Positions 38,578 to 48,594 of a DNA stretch of 64,000 bases are shown here, in pieces (position 1 is the stretch's first letter; each line of letters begins with the position of its first letter). The stretch covers positions 2,232,001 to 2,296,000 of the forward strand of contig NZ_CP038228.1 in assembly GCF_006838285.1 (NCBI RefSeq). The letters are read 5' to 3'. The notes beneath the pieces were generated by a model. It worked only from the letters and a program-made list of their open reading frames with translations. It ran no database searches and was not told where the DNA came from. A program made the position numbers and the translations under genes. The DNA is from Xanthomonas translucens pv. cerealis. Its GTDB lineage: Bacteria; Pseudomonadota; Gammaproteobacteria; Xanthomonadales; Xanthomonadaceae.

Positions 38578-40721
38578 TAGGCTTGACCGCGCGGCATGCC
38601 CTCGCTGGCCAGCAGCTTACGGAATTCGGCGGCGCTGAGCGGGTGGCTGAGCCAGAAACCCTGCCCGAGTTCGCAGCCGCGCTCGCGCAGCAGTTCGAAC
38701 TGCACTTCCTGCTCGATGCCCTCGGCGACCACGGTGATGCCCAGCGAATGCGCCATGGCGATGATTGCGGTGGTCAGGGCCAGGTCGTCGGGGTCGCGCT
38801 GCAGGTCGGCGACGAAGCTCTTGTCGATCTTGACCCCGTCCACCGGCACCTGGCGCAGGTGGCTCAGGCCGGAGAAGCCGGTGCCGAAATCGTCCAGCCA
38901 CACCTTGACCCCGGTGCGGTGCAGCCGCGCCAGCATGCTCGCAGCCTGTAGCTCGTCGCCGATCACCGCGGTCTCGGTCAATTCCAGGTGCAGCTGCGCC
39001 GCAGGCAGGCCGGATTCGCGCAGGCAGTCGGCGACGATTTCCGGCAGGTCGCCGCTGCGCAGTTGCCGCGGCGACACGTTGACCGACACGAACAGGTCGC
39101 CGCTGCCGTCGAAGCGCTGCCAGTGCGTGGCCTCCAGGCAGGCCGCACGCAGCACCTTGGAGCCGATACTCTCGATCAGCCCGCTCTGCTCGGCCACGTC
39201 GATGAACACCGTCGGCGAGATCGTGCCCAGCGCCGGGTGCTGCCAGCGCAGCAGCACCTCCACACCGACCATGCGCCGGTCCACGGTGCGGAAGATCGGC
39301 TGGTACACCAGCTTCAGTTCGTCGCGGTCCCAGGCGCCGCGCAACTCGTGCTCCATGTGCAAGCGCCGTTCCACCGCGTAGTCCATCGCGCGGCTGTAGA
39401 AACGGTGACAGTTCTTGCCGGCCAGCTTGGCCTGGTACATCGCGATGTCGCCGTTCTTCAACAGCGCCGAAGCGTCCTCGGCATCGCCGGGGTAGACGGT
39501 GATGCCGATCGAGGTACCCATGAACACTTCACGGTCCTGGATCCGCAGCGGCTCACGCAGTTCCTGCACCAGACGCTCGGCCAGGCCGGTGGCGGCTTGC
39601 ACCGCATGCTCGTCCTCGACCAGGATCACGAATTCGTCGCCGCCGAAGCGAGCCAGCAGCGCGTCGTGCCCGCCCAACTGTTCCACCGCCAGCTGGATAC
39701 GCCGCGCGAACTGCAGCAGCGCCTCATCGCCGGCCTCGTGGCCGAGGGTGTCGTTGATCCGCTTGAAGTCGTCGATGTCGGCGAACAGCAGCGCCAGGCG
39801 CCGGTGCGAGGCGCGCGCGGACAGCATGCGGTGGTCCAGCGCCTCGCGGAACGCGAGCCGGTTGGTCAGCCCGGTCAAGGCATCGGTGTAGGCCATGTGG
39901 CGCACGTCGCGGTCGTGGCGCGCGATCGCCTCGCTCATGCGCACGAATGCGCGCAGCAGTTCGCTGACCTCGTCGTGGCGGCCGCTGTCACGGCGCTCCA
40001 CCACGTAGTCGCCGGCCTCGATCTGGCGCGCGGCCGCGGCCAGCCAGCGCACCGGCGCCACCAGCGTGCGCTGCACGTAGATCGCCACCATCACCGCGGT
40101 CAGACCCAGCGCCGCCAGCAGCAGCAATAGCCAGCCCAGGTGGCGCTTGCCCAACGCGCCCAGACGTTCGTCCAGGCTCTCGCCGGCCTTGCGCTCGTAG
40201 ACCAGCGCCCGCGTCCAGGACATACCCACGCGCACCCCGCCCACGCGCTGGTCGCCGATCATGATCGGCATCGACACGTCCAGGATATCGTCAGACTCCT
40301 GCGCCAGCAGGCCATTGGCCTTGATCGCCGCATCGGCCATCGGGCCGCGCATGCGCTGGCCGTAGCCGGGCAGATCGTCGCTGCCGTCGTGGATCAGGCG
40401 CCCGTCGGCGTCGTACACCAGCACGTAGGCTACCGCCACGTAACCCAGCGCCGCGCGCACCTGGGTGCCGATCGCGTCCAGGTCGGAGTAGTACACGGGA
40501 TTGGCCAGCGAATCGGACAGCTGCCGTGCCAGGGTTTCGCCGCGGGTGCGCATGCTGCGGTCGAACAGGCCATGGATCACGTTGCCGCTGAGCGTGCGCA
40601 CCTCGTTCTGCATCGCCGCCTGCCGCTCCAACATCAACGCCAGGATCGCCATGATCAGCAACGCGGCCACGCCCATCGCCAGCAGGAACCTGGCCTGCAA
40701 TCCGAAACGCAGCCTCTTCAT
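38577..40721 (-). CDS. Membrane GGDEF/EAL cyclic-di-GMP signalling protein
   Basis: A 714-residue inner-membrane protein. TM1 about residues 10-30 and TM2 about 195-215 enclose a 165-residue periplasmic sensor region; then HAMP (VRWLAAAARQIEAGDY), a GGDEF domain with the intact active loop RFGGDEFVIL, and an EAL domain with EVLLRW in place of EALLRW but ELTET, LDDFGTGFSGLSHL, KIDKSFV and AEGIEQ intact. Both cyclase and phosphodiesterase activities look possible. Its ATG overlaps the stop of the PhnD-like gene (ATGA), so the binding protein probably supplies its signal. It adjusts cyclic-di-GMP and thereby motility, biofilm or virulence in the host cell. Confidence 0.93.
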   Translation of the reverse strand: MKRLRFGLQARFLLAMGVAALLIMAILALMLERQAAMQNEVRTLSGNVIHGLFDRSMRTRGETLARQLSDSLANPVYYSDLDAIGTQVRAALGYVAVAYVLVYDADGRLIHDGSDDLPGYGQRMRGPMADAAIKANGLLAQESDDILDVSMPIMIGDQRVGGVRVGMSWTRALVYERKAGESLDERLGALGKRHLGWLLLLLAALGLTAVMVAIYVQRTLVAPVRWLAAAARQIEAGDYVVERRDSGRHDEVSELLRAFVRMSEAIARHDRDVRHMAYTDALTGLTNRLAFREALDHRMLSARASHRRLALLFADIDDFKRINDTLGHEAGDEALLQFARRIQLAVEQLGGHDALLARFGGDEFVILVEDEHAVQAATGLAERLVQELREPLRIQDREVFMGTSIGITVYPGDAEDASALLKNGDIAMYQAKLAGKNCHRFYSRAMDYAVERRLHMEHELRGAWDRDELKLVYQPIFRTVDRRMVGVEVLLRWQHPALGTISPTVFIDVAEQSGLIESIGSKVLRAACLEATHWQRFDGSGDLFVSVNVSPRQLRSGDLPEIVADCLRESGLPAAQLHLELTETAVIGDELQAASMLARLHRTGVKVWLDDFGTGFSGLSHLRQVPVDGVKIDKSFVADLQRDPDDLALTTAIIAMAHSLGITVVAEGIEQEVQFELLRERGCELGQGFWLSHPLSAAEFRKLLASEGMPRGQA

Positions 40722-41635
40722 TCCACTTCCAGCTTGACCTGCGCAACGCCGGCACGCAGCTGGTCCAGCCGCTTCTGCGAAGCCCCATCGACCGGGTAGA
40801 AGCCGGAGGTGCCGAAGAACTTGTGCAGCGCGGCGCTGCCCTGCGGATCGTCGGCGGCTTGCAGCAACACCTCGCGCAGACGCGCCTGCACCGGCGAGGC
40901 CAGGTCGCCGCGGACCATCTCCAGCGCACGCGGGAACGGCTCGGTACGGTAGATCACCCTAAAATCGCGGCGCAACGCGGGCGGCACACGGTGGTCGTCG
41001 TCCCAGTCCAGGTTGCTCAGCGCGCCGGCGTCCACCAGGTGCTTGTGCACGTAAGAGGCGATATTGAGTTCGGAGCGCGCGAACACGTAGCCGACCGTGT
41101 TCGCCGAGGCCTGGTCCTTCGGCGAGAGCAGGATCTCCGGGCGCAGGTCGTGTTCGAACAGGGTCATCATCGGCACCAGGTAGGCGCTGGTGGACAAGGT
41201 GCTATGCAGCGCCAGGGTCCGTCCCTGCAGGTCGCGCAGGGTGTGCAGCGGACCGTCGCGGCGCACGAAGAACACGGTGCGGTACTCGCGCACCCCGCCA
41301 CGCTCGGTCAGCAGCAACGGTCGCACCCCGCCGCGCTGTTGCAGCGCCATCGCGGTGGCCGCGGTTTCGGTGACCCAGTCGACCCGGCCGCGGCGCAGGT
41401 AGCTGCTCATCTGCTGGCTGTCGCGCGCCATCAGGATCTGCCCGGAGGTGATGCCGACATCGCGCATGCGCGGCACCACGTAGTCCAGCAATGGTTTCAA
41501 TTGCTCGTAGTGGGCCTTGGGATTGTCGCTGATGCGGCCCAGCACCAGCACCGACGGGCGCGCGTGCACGATCGCAGGCCAGCAGATCGCCAGCGCCAGC
41601 CACACCATGACGACACGCCAACGCGAACTTTGCAA
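40718..41635 (-). CDS. PhnD-like periplasmic substrate-binding protein
   Basis: A 305-residue exported binding protein of the phosphate/phosphonate-binding (PhnD, PF12974-type) fold. Signal peptide VVMVWLALAICWPAIVHA; ligand-domain segments SVLVLGRISDNPKAHYEQ, LRRGRVDWVTETAATAM, LQGRTLALHSTLSTSAYLVP and FGTSGFYPVDGA near the end. No ABC permease or ATPase gene is adjacent; instead it is translationally coupled to the GGDEF/EAL gene. It is therefore more likely a ligand sensor than a transport component. The ligand is unknown. Confidence 0.85.
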   Translation of the reverse strand: MQSSRWRVVMVWLALAICWPAIVHARPSVLVLGRISDNPKAHYEQLKPLLDYVVPRMRDVGITSGQILMARDSQQMSSYLRRGRVDWVTETAATAMALQQRGGVRPLLLTERGGVREYRTVFFVRRDGPLHTLRDLQGRTLALHSTLSTSAYLVPMMTLFEHDLRPEILLSPKDQASANTVGYVFARSELNIASYVHKHLVDAGALSNLDWDDDHRVPPALRRDFRVIYRTEPFPRALEMVRGDLASPVQARLREVLLQAADDPQGSAALHKFFGTSGFYPVDGASQKRLDQLRAGVAQVKLEVE

Positions 41636-41701
41636 ACCACATTCCCCATGTAGAGTCCATAAGCCTAGCCGAAAGCGTCAGCCGGCGACAGTTGTTGAAG
41701 C

Positions 41702-41825
41702 CGGGACTCGGGACTCGGGACTCGGGGGTCCATGGCACGGCAAGGAAGCGAACATACCGTGCACCACAGCAAGCGACCAGCCGCCAAAGACTAGGGCTCC
41801 TGCTTCGCCGAGTCCCGGGTCCCGA
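41702..41825. repeat. Facing heptamer tracts upstream of the PhnD-like gene
   Basis: Three perfect GGGACTC units at about 41703-41725 face GAGTCCCGGGTCCCG at 41809-41825. About 80 unrelated bases lie between. The right tract runs up to the trmJ stop codon. Confidence 0.78.
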
Positions 41826-41827
41826 AA

Positions 41828-42589
41828 CTAACTACGCGCCTGTCCCGCCAGCCGCGCCATGCGCTGCGCATCGGACAGGATCCCGCGCAACAGCCGCACT
41901 TCCTGCTCGCTCAGCGCGTTGCGCAGGAACAGCCGGCGCAGCTTGCGCATCGCCGAATCCGGCGCGCGGCCCTTGTGGAAGTCGATGTCGTCCAGGGTGT
42001 CGCCCAATTGCCCGAACAGCCCTTCCAGCTGAGCATGACTGGCCGCGGCCTCGCGGAAGCCGGGTTCCGGCGCCACCGCCGCTGCGCCCTCGCCGCGCAA
42101 GTGCGCCAGGCGCAGCTCATAGGCCAGCACCTGTACCGCCGCGGCCAGGTTGAGCGAACTGAATGCGGGATCGGAAGGAATGTGCACCGCCGCGTGGCAC
42201 AGCTGCAGTTCCTCGTTGGTCAGGCCGGTGCGCTCACGCCCGAACACCAGCGCCACCTCGGCCTGCTCGGCGGCGGCGCTCACCAGCCGCTGCGCACCGT
42301 CGGCCGGCAGCAGTTCTTCCAGTGACACGCGCCGGCTGCGCGCGGTGCAGCCGAGCACCAGCTGGCAGTCGGCGACCGCCTCGGCGAGGCTGGCCAGCAC
42401 CGGTGCCTGCTGCAGCACGTCCTCGGCGCCGGCCGAGCGCCGATAGCCGTCCTCGTCGAGCGCGCGCTCCGGCGCCACCAGCACCAGCCGCGTCTGGCCC
42501 ATGGTCTTCATCGCCCGCGCCGCCGCGCCGATGTTGCCAGGATGCTGGGTACCGACCAGAACGAAGCGGATGCGGGCAGAAGCGGTCAT
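41828..42589 (-). CDS. trmJ: tRNA (cytidine/uridine-2'-O-)-methyltransferase TrmJ
   Basis: SPOUT-family RNA methyltransferase modifying position 32 of several tRNAs, 253 residues. Begins IRFVLVGTQHPGNIGAAARAMKT split over motif 1; the deep-knot segments are VALVFGRERTGLTNEEL and PSDPAFSSLNLAAAVQVLAYE. The C-terminal helical extension (RKLRRLFLRNALSEQEV) is TrmJ-specific. The ATG is at 42589 (MTASARIR). Divergent from suhB, an arrangement also found in E. coli. Confidence 0.94.
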   Translation of the reverse strand: MTASARIRFVLVGTQHPGNIGAAARAMKTMGQTRLVLVAPERALDEDGYRRSAGAEDVLQQAPVLASLAEAVADCQLVLGCTARSRRVSLEELLPADGAQRLVSAAAEQAEVALVFGRERTGLTNEELQLCHAAVHIPSDPAFSSLNLAAAVQVLAYELRLAHLRGEGAAAVAPEPGFREAAASHAQLEGLFGQLGDTLDDIDFHKGRAPDSAMRKLRRLFLRNALSEQEVRLLRGILSDAQRMARLAGQARS

Positions 42590-42704
42590 GGCAAGAAGAT
42601 GCGGAGCGAACGGGGCGTAGATGGTAAACTGCGCGGCCGGCCTTCGCGCCGGACTGTTCTTTTCCTCCGCCAAATCCTTCTCCGCCCTCTCGGGAGCCGT
42701 TGCC

Positions 42705-43532
42705 ATGCAAAAACCCGCCGTCACCGTCATGGTCAAGGCCGCCCGACTCGCCGGCAATGTGCTGCTGCGCCATATCAATCGGCTGGAAGCGCTGAACGTG
42801 GTGCAGAAGGACCGCATGGACTACGCCAGCGAAGTCGATGCCGACGCGGAGAAGGTGATCGTCAAGGAACTGCGCCGCGCCTATCCCGATTACGGGGTGA
42901 TGGGCGAAGAAGGCGGCGTGCAGGGCGGCGGCCGCTACATGTGGGTGATCGACCCGCTCGACGGCACCAGCAACTACCTGCGCGGCTTCCCGCACTACTG
43001 CGTGTCGATCGCGCTGGTCGAGAACGGCGAGCCGATCGACGCGGTGATCTTCGATCCGCTGCGCAACGAGCTGTTCACCGCCAGCCGCGGCAACGGCGCG
43101 GTGCTCAACGACCGCCGCATCCGCGTCAGCGAGCGCAAGGACCTGAACGGGGCGATGGTCAACACCGGCTTCGCCCCGCGCGAGCGCAAGCGCACCAGCG
43201 CCCAGCTCAAGTGCGTGGACGCACTCATGGTGCAGGCCGAGGACATCCGCCGCACCGGCTCGGCCGCGCTGGACCTGGCCTACGTGGCCTGCGGCCGTAC
43301 CGACGCCTACTTCGAGGCCGGGGTGAAGGCCTGGGACATCGCCGCCGGCGTGCTGCTGGTGCGCGAGGCCGGCGGCCGCATCACCGACTTCAAGGGCGCC
43401 ACCCCGGGCCGCATCGACGACCGCGGCACTCCGCAATTCCAGATCGTGGCCGGCAACATCAAGGTCAGCGAAGTGCTGCAGAAGCTGATCGTCAATACCG
43501 GGTATGCGGCGGAGTTCGACGCGAAGTTTTGA
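42705..43532 (+). CDS. suhB: Inositol-1-monophosphatase
   Basis: A 275-residue metal-dependent phosphatase. Metal-site motifs: [26 protein letters not shown] and [17 protein letters not shown]. SuhB dephosphorylates inositol-1-phosphate and, in enterobacteria, joins the rRNA antitermination complex. The ATG at 42705 is chosen over the open frame from 42621 because conserved sequence starts at [15 protein letters not shown]. The gap to trmJ (115 bases) holds both promoters. Confidence 0.95.
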   Translation: MQKPAVTVMVKAARLAGNVLLRHINRLEALNVVQKDRMDYASEVDADAEKVIVKELRRAYPDYGVMGEEGGVQGGGRYMWVIDPLDGTSNYLRGFPHYCVSIALVENGEPIDAVIFDPLRNELFTASRGNGAVLNDRRIRVSERKDLNGAMVNTGFAPRERKRTSAQLKCVDALMVQAEDIRRTGSAALDLAYVACGRTDAYFEAGVKAWDIAAGVLLVREAGGRITDFKGATPGRIDDRGTPQFQIVAGNIKVSEVLQKLIVNTGYAAEFDAKF

Positions 43533-43540
43533 TTGAGGAG

Positions 43541-43745
43541 GCGGGACTCGGGACCGGGGACCCGGAAAAGCAAAAGCCGGGGTGCCGAGGACGATTGTGA
43601 CGCCCTCCCCGATCATTACAGCCCCTTCGTCAAACAAAAAGCCGCGCAGATGCGCGGCTTTTTGTTGCCAGGAATCTTGCAGCAGCAGAAACCCGCTCTT
43701 CCGGGTCCCCGGTCCCGGCTCCTCCGAGTCCCGAGTCCCGGCCCC
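43541..43745. repeat. Heptamer-flanked element with internal terminator (copy 2)
   Basis: GGGACTC-GGGACCG-GGGACCC at about 43545-43563 faces GGGTCCCCGGTCCCGG and GAGTCCCGAGTCCCGG at about 43702-43741. Its interior matches copy 1 (38387-38577): the CGGAAAAGCAAAAGCCGG left end, a terminator, and ATCTTGCAGCAGCAG with CCCGCTCTTCC at the right end. Confidence 0.82.
43636..43663. terminator. Bidirectional terminator between suhB and secF
   Basis: A perfect 13-bp stem AAAAAGCCGCGCA / TGCGCGGCTTTTT around GA, with A- and T-runs on both sides; serves the convergent suhB and secF transcripts. Confidence 0.88.
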
Positions 43746-43746
43746 C

Positions 43747-44712
43747 TCAGGGCCTCCGCGCCAACGCCTCCACATCCTTGGTCTTCGGCAGCAGGTCCTG
43801 CTTGGTCACCTGGAACGGGCCGATCGACAGCAGCGGCACTGCCACGATCACCGAGGACACCACCACGATGACCGCGCCGATCATGTGAGTCAGGGCCAGG
43901 CCTTCCATCGAGGTGCCGCCGTACAGGTACAGCGCCAGGGCCGACAGGAAGAACATCACCGCGGTGATCACGGTGCGCGACAGGGTCTGGTTGATCGAGC
44001 GGTTCAGCACTTCCACCGGCTCCACGCGCAGGCTGCGGAAGTTCTCGCGCACGCGGTCGAACACCACGATGATGTCGTTGATCGCAAAGCCCATCACCGA
44101 CAGCATGCCGGCCAGCACGGTCAGGTCGAATTCGCGGCCAGTGAGCGAGATGTAGGCCACCGTCACCAGCAGGTCGAACAGCGCGGTCAGGCTGGCCACC
44201 ACCGCGAACTTCCACTCGAAGCGGAACGCGATGTAGATCAGGAAGCCGACCAGCATGAACAGCGTCGCGTACACGCCGTTCAGCGCCAGGTCCTTGCCGA
44301 CCTGCGGGCCGACGAATTCGCCCGGCTTCACCGTCGCCGGATTTTCCGCCGTGGTCACCGCCTTGCGCACCTGCTCGGCGAGGTTGCTGGTCAGGTCTTC
44401 GTTGTTGTGCTCGCCCTGCGGCTGCAGGCGGATCACGATCTCGTTGCCGCTGCCGACGTTCTGCACCTGCGCGTTCTCGAAGCCTGCCGTGGCCAGCTGC
44501 TCGCGCACGTGGTCGATGTCCACCGGCTTCTGGAAGCTGGTCTGCACCAGCGCACCGCCGGTGAACTCCAGCGCGTAGTTGAAGCCCTTGCCGAAGATCA
44601 CCCCGAGCGAGGCCACCGCCAGTACCAGCATCAGCACCAGGGTCGGACGCCGCCAGCGCATGAAGTCGATCTTGGTGTCGTTCGGGATCAGATGGAGCGG
44701 GAAAATTTTCAT
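43747..44712 (-). CDS. secF: Protein translocase subunit SecF
   Basis: A 321-residue six-helix inner-membrane partner of SecD in Sec-dependent export, using the proton gradient to pull preproteins out. TM1 VLMLVLAVASLGVIFG, the periplasmic FNYALEFTGGALVQ domain, FVGPQVGKDLALNG, and the RND-type helices with MLSVMGFAINDIIVVFDRVREN. It follows secD after a 95-base gap holding small hairpins. Confidence 0.97.
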   Translation of the reverse strand: MKIFPLHLIPNDTKIDFMRWRRPTLVLMLVLAVASLGVIFGKGFNYALEFTGGALVQTSFQKPVDIDHVREQLATAGFENAQVQNVGSGNEIVIRLQPQGEHNNEDLTSNLAEQVRKAVTTAENPATVKPGEFVGPQVGKDLALNGVYATLFMLVGFLIYIAFRFEWKFAVVASLTALFDLLVTVAYISLTGREFDLTVLAGMLSVMGFAINDIIVVFDRVRENFRSLRVEPVEVLNRSINQTLSRTVITAVMFFLSALALYLYGGTSMEGLALTHMIGAVIVVVSSVIVAVPLLSIGPFQVTKQDLLPKTKDVEALARRP

Positions 44713-44739
44713 GGAGACGTGCTCTTCAATTTTTTAAAC

Positions 44740-44806
44740 CCCGCACAGGGATGTGCGGGCTTTGGCGAGGGACTCGCATGTGTACGGGATATTGCGAGGC
44801 ACTCGC
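44740..44806. other. Three small hairpins between secD and secF
   Basis: CCCGCACA/TGTGCGGG around GGGA at 44740-44759, then two near-identical direct repeats GCGAG-GGA-CTCGC (44765-44777) and GCGAG-GCA-CTCGC (44794-44806), each followed by AT. The last abuts the secD stop codon. They lack a T-run and may be processing or stability elements that set the SecD:SecF ratio. Confidence 0.5.
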
Positions 44807-44807
44807 A

Positions 44808-46652
44808 TCAGATGGCGACGGACTTGAGCTTCTTGCGGCGGCTGTAGATCAGCGTGGCCAGCGCGCGCGACACGGTGATCGCGGTGAACATCGAGGCGAA
44901 GATGCCGATGATCATGGTCAGCGCGAAGCCCTTCAGCGGCCCGGTCCCGAACGCGTACAGGGCCACGCCGACGATCAGGCCGGTGAGGTTGGCATCGAGG
45001 ATGGTGCCGCCCGCCTTCTCGTAGCCGGCGGCGATCGCCGATTTCGGCGGTACGCCCAGCCGCAGCTCCTCGCGGATACGCTCGTTGATCAGCACGTTGG
45101 CGTCCACCGACAGGCCGACCGACAAGGCCAGGCCGGCGAAGCCGGGCAAGGTCATGGTGGCGCCGAACAGCGACATCACCGAGACCACGATCAGCAGGTT
45201 CATCAGCAGTGCCACCGAGGTGATCGCGCCGAACATGCGGTAGTACACGCCGAAGAACACCAGGGTGAACAGGAACGCATAAACCACCGCAGTAACGCCG
45301 CGCTCGACGTTCTCCGCGCCCAGGCTCGGGCCGATCACGTATTCCTCGACGAAATCCATCGGCGCAGCCAGCGAACCGGCGCGCAGCAGCTTGGCCAGAT
45401 TCTCGGCCTCGACCTTCTCCAGGCCGGTGGTCTGGAAATTCTTGCCGAACACGCCAGCGATGCGGGTCGGCGCCAGCGCTTCTTCCTTGACCCGCACGCT
45501 GCGCACTTCCTTGCCGTCGACCATGCTCACGGTCGGGATGCGCTCGATGTACACCACCGACATCAGCTTGCCGGTGTTGGCGCTGGTGTAGTCGAACATG
45601 CGCTGGCCGGCGACGTTGTTGAGAGTCACCGACACCGCCGGCAGCCCGTTCTGGTCGTTGCTGACCACCGCGCCGACCATCTGGTCGCCGGACACCAGCA
45701 CGCGCTTGTTCAGCAGCACCGGGGCGCCGCTGTCGCGCAGGCGGAACACCTTGGCCTCCGGCGGGATGTTGCCAGTGCGTACCGCGTCCTCGGCATTGCC
45801 TTCGACCACGCCGCGGAACTCCAGCGTGGCGGTGGCGCCGATCATGCGCTTGGCCTCGGCAGTGTCCTGCACGCCGGGCAGTTCGACCACGATGCGGTCC
45901 TCGCCCTGGCGCTGGATGATCGGCTCGGCCACGCCCAACTGGTTGACGCGGTTGCGCAGCGTGGTCAGGTTTTGTTCGATCGCGCCGGCGGCGATCTGCT
46001 TGAGTTCGGCGTCGGGCACGCTGACGGCGATGGTCTGCCCGGACACAGCGTAGCTCAGCGTCGGCTGCGCCTTGGCCAGCGCGGTGCGCGCGGCGTCTGC
46101 ATCGGTGCCCTCGCCCAGGCCGACCTGGATGCTGTTGTCGGCACGGCGCTCGACCGAACGGTAGGCAATGCGGTTGTCGCGCAGGGTGGTGCGGATGTCC
46201 TCGGCGAAGGCATCCAGACGCTTGTCCAGCGCCGCCTTCTGGTCCACCTGCAGCGCGAAGTGCACGCCGCCGACCAGGTCCAGGCCCAGCACCATCGGCT
46301 TGCCGCCGATCGCCGACAGCCACTGCGGCACGGTCGAGGCCAGGTTCAGCGCCACCGTGTAGTTCTCGCCCACCTGCTGGCGCAGGATGTCGTTGGCACG
46401 GGTCTGCGCCTGCAGGCTCGGCAGGCGCACCATCAGGCTATCGCCCTCCTTGGCCACCGACTTGGGGGTGATCCCGGCCGCCTTCAGCTCGGCGCTGACC
46501 CGCTCGCGCAGGGCCTCGTCGAGCTGGCCGCCGCGGCTGGCAGTGATCTGTACCGAAGGGTCCTTCTGGTAGACGTTGGGCAGCGCGTACAACGCACTGA
46601 ACGCCAGCACGATCAGGATGAGGAAATACTTCCAGCGCGGAAACTCAAGCAT
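44808..46652 (-). CDS. secD: Protein translocase subunit SecD
   Basis: A 614-residue SecD. N-terminal TM (YFLILIVLAFSALYALPNVY), large periplasmic P1 domain with VPQWLSAIGGKPMVLGLDLVG split across it, GEDRIVVELPGVQD, and a five-helix RND-type membrane domain near the C-terminus with GLALSVGLSVDANVLINERI, DANLTGLIVGVALYAFGTG. It belongs to the queA-tgt-yajC-secD-secF operon. Confidence 0.97.
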   Translation of the reverse strand: MLEFPRWKYFLILIVLAFSALYALPNVYQKDPSVQITASRGGQLDEALRERVSAELKAAGITPKSVAKEGDSLMVRLPSLQAQTRANDILRQQVGENYTVALNLASTVPQWLSAIGGKPMVLGLDLVGGVHFALQVDQKAALDKRLDAFAEDIRTTLRDNRIAYRSVERRADNSIQVGLGEGTDADAARTALAKAQPTLSYAVSGQTIAVSVPDAELKQIAAGAIEQNLTTLRNRVNQLGVAEPIIQRQGEDRIVVELPGVQDTAEAKRMIGATATLEFRGVVEGNAEDAVRTGNIPPEAKVFRLRDSGAPVLLNKRVLVSGDQMVGAVVSNDQNGLPAVSVTLNNVAGQRMFDYTSANTGKLMSVVYIERIPTVSMVDGKEVRSVRVKEEALAPTRIAGVFGKNFQTTGLEKVEAENLAKLLRAGSLAAPMDFVEEYVIGPSLGAENVERGVTAVVYAFLFTLVFFGVYYRMFGAITSVALLMNLLIVVSVMSLFGATMTLPGFAGLALSVGLSVDANVLINERIREELRLGVPPKSAIAAGYEKAGGTILDANLTGLIVGVALYAFGTGPLKGFALTMIIGIFASMFTAITVSRALATLIYSRRKKLKSVAI

Positions 46653-46708
46653 TGCAGCACCCCGCGCAACGCCACGCCGGCGCCGCGCCTAGCAGTAAGA
46701 GAAATGGA

Positions 46709-47053
46709 TCAGGCGGACTTCAGCGTGCCCTTGGGCAGCACGTTGCCGATGGCGGCCTTCTGCACGCGGATGCGCACGTTGTCGGCGATTTCCACGGTGA
46801 TGAAGTTGTCGCCGATGTCGGTAACCACGCCGGCCACGCCGCCGGAGGTGATGACCTCGTCGCCGCGACCGAGCTTGTCCAGCATCGACTTGTGTTCCTT
46901 CTGCCGTTTCATCTGCGGGCGGATCATCACGAAGTACATCACCGCGATCAGGATGATCGGCAGCAGGAACATCTGCATGCCGCCACCGGCAGCAGGAGCG
47001 GCGCCGGCGGTCTGCGCCTGGGCCACGGGAATCAGGAAATCGAGCGGGTTCAT
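46709..47053 (-). CDS. yajC: Preprotein translocase subunit YajC
   Basis: A 114-residue single-span protein of the SecDF-YajC complex. Membrane helix MFLLPIILIAVMYFVMIRPQ followed by MKRQKEHKSMLDKLGRGDEV and VVTDIGDNFITVEIADNVRI, the standard YajC arrangement. Located 56 bases before secD and downstream of tgt across repeat element C. Confidence 0.96.
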   Translation of the reverse strand: MNPLDFLIPVAQAQTAGAAPAAGGGMQMFLLPIILIAVMYFVMIRPQMKRQKEHKSMLDKLGRGDEVITSGGVAGVVTDIGDNFITVEIADNVRIRVQKAAIGNVLPKGTLKSA

Positions 47054-47183
47054 CGGTGTGTCCTATGGTTTGGGCAGCACGTTGCCGGTGAAGGCACGCA
47101 CTGCTGATTTGTCGCCGGAGGCGGCAAGCAGCCGCCGATTATGCCACGATCTCCCCTTGCCCCCGGAACGACCGTCGCGCCCT

Positions 47184-47335
47184 CCCTTCTCCCCTCGGGA
47201 CCATGGCCCCCTTCTCGGGGGAAGGTGCCGCGCAGCGGCAGATGAGGGTACGCGCGCAGCCTCGTGTGCTTTCGATGCCCGCGAGGCTGCGCCCGTACCC
47301 TCACCCCAACCCCTCTCCCGGCGGGAGAGGGGCTT
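47184..47335. repeat. TACCCTCACCCC intergenic element, copy C
   Basis: Between tgt and yajC. Same ends as copy B, including the CTCGGGACCATGGCCCCC segment in the left hairpin; left GGATGAGGGTACG and right CGTACCCTCACCCCAACCCC are inverted. It sits inside the sec operon, so it must be transcribed. Confidence 0.85.
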
Positions 47336-47337
47336 TG

Positions 47338-48594
<1,257 letters not shown>

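Noticed and set aside
38577..40721. Degenerate EAL domain because the motif reads EVL
   Set aside because: EVL occurs in active phosphodiesterases and all other metal and catalytic motifs are intact.
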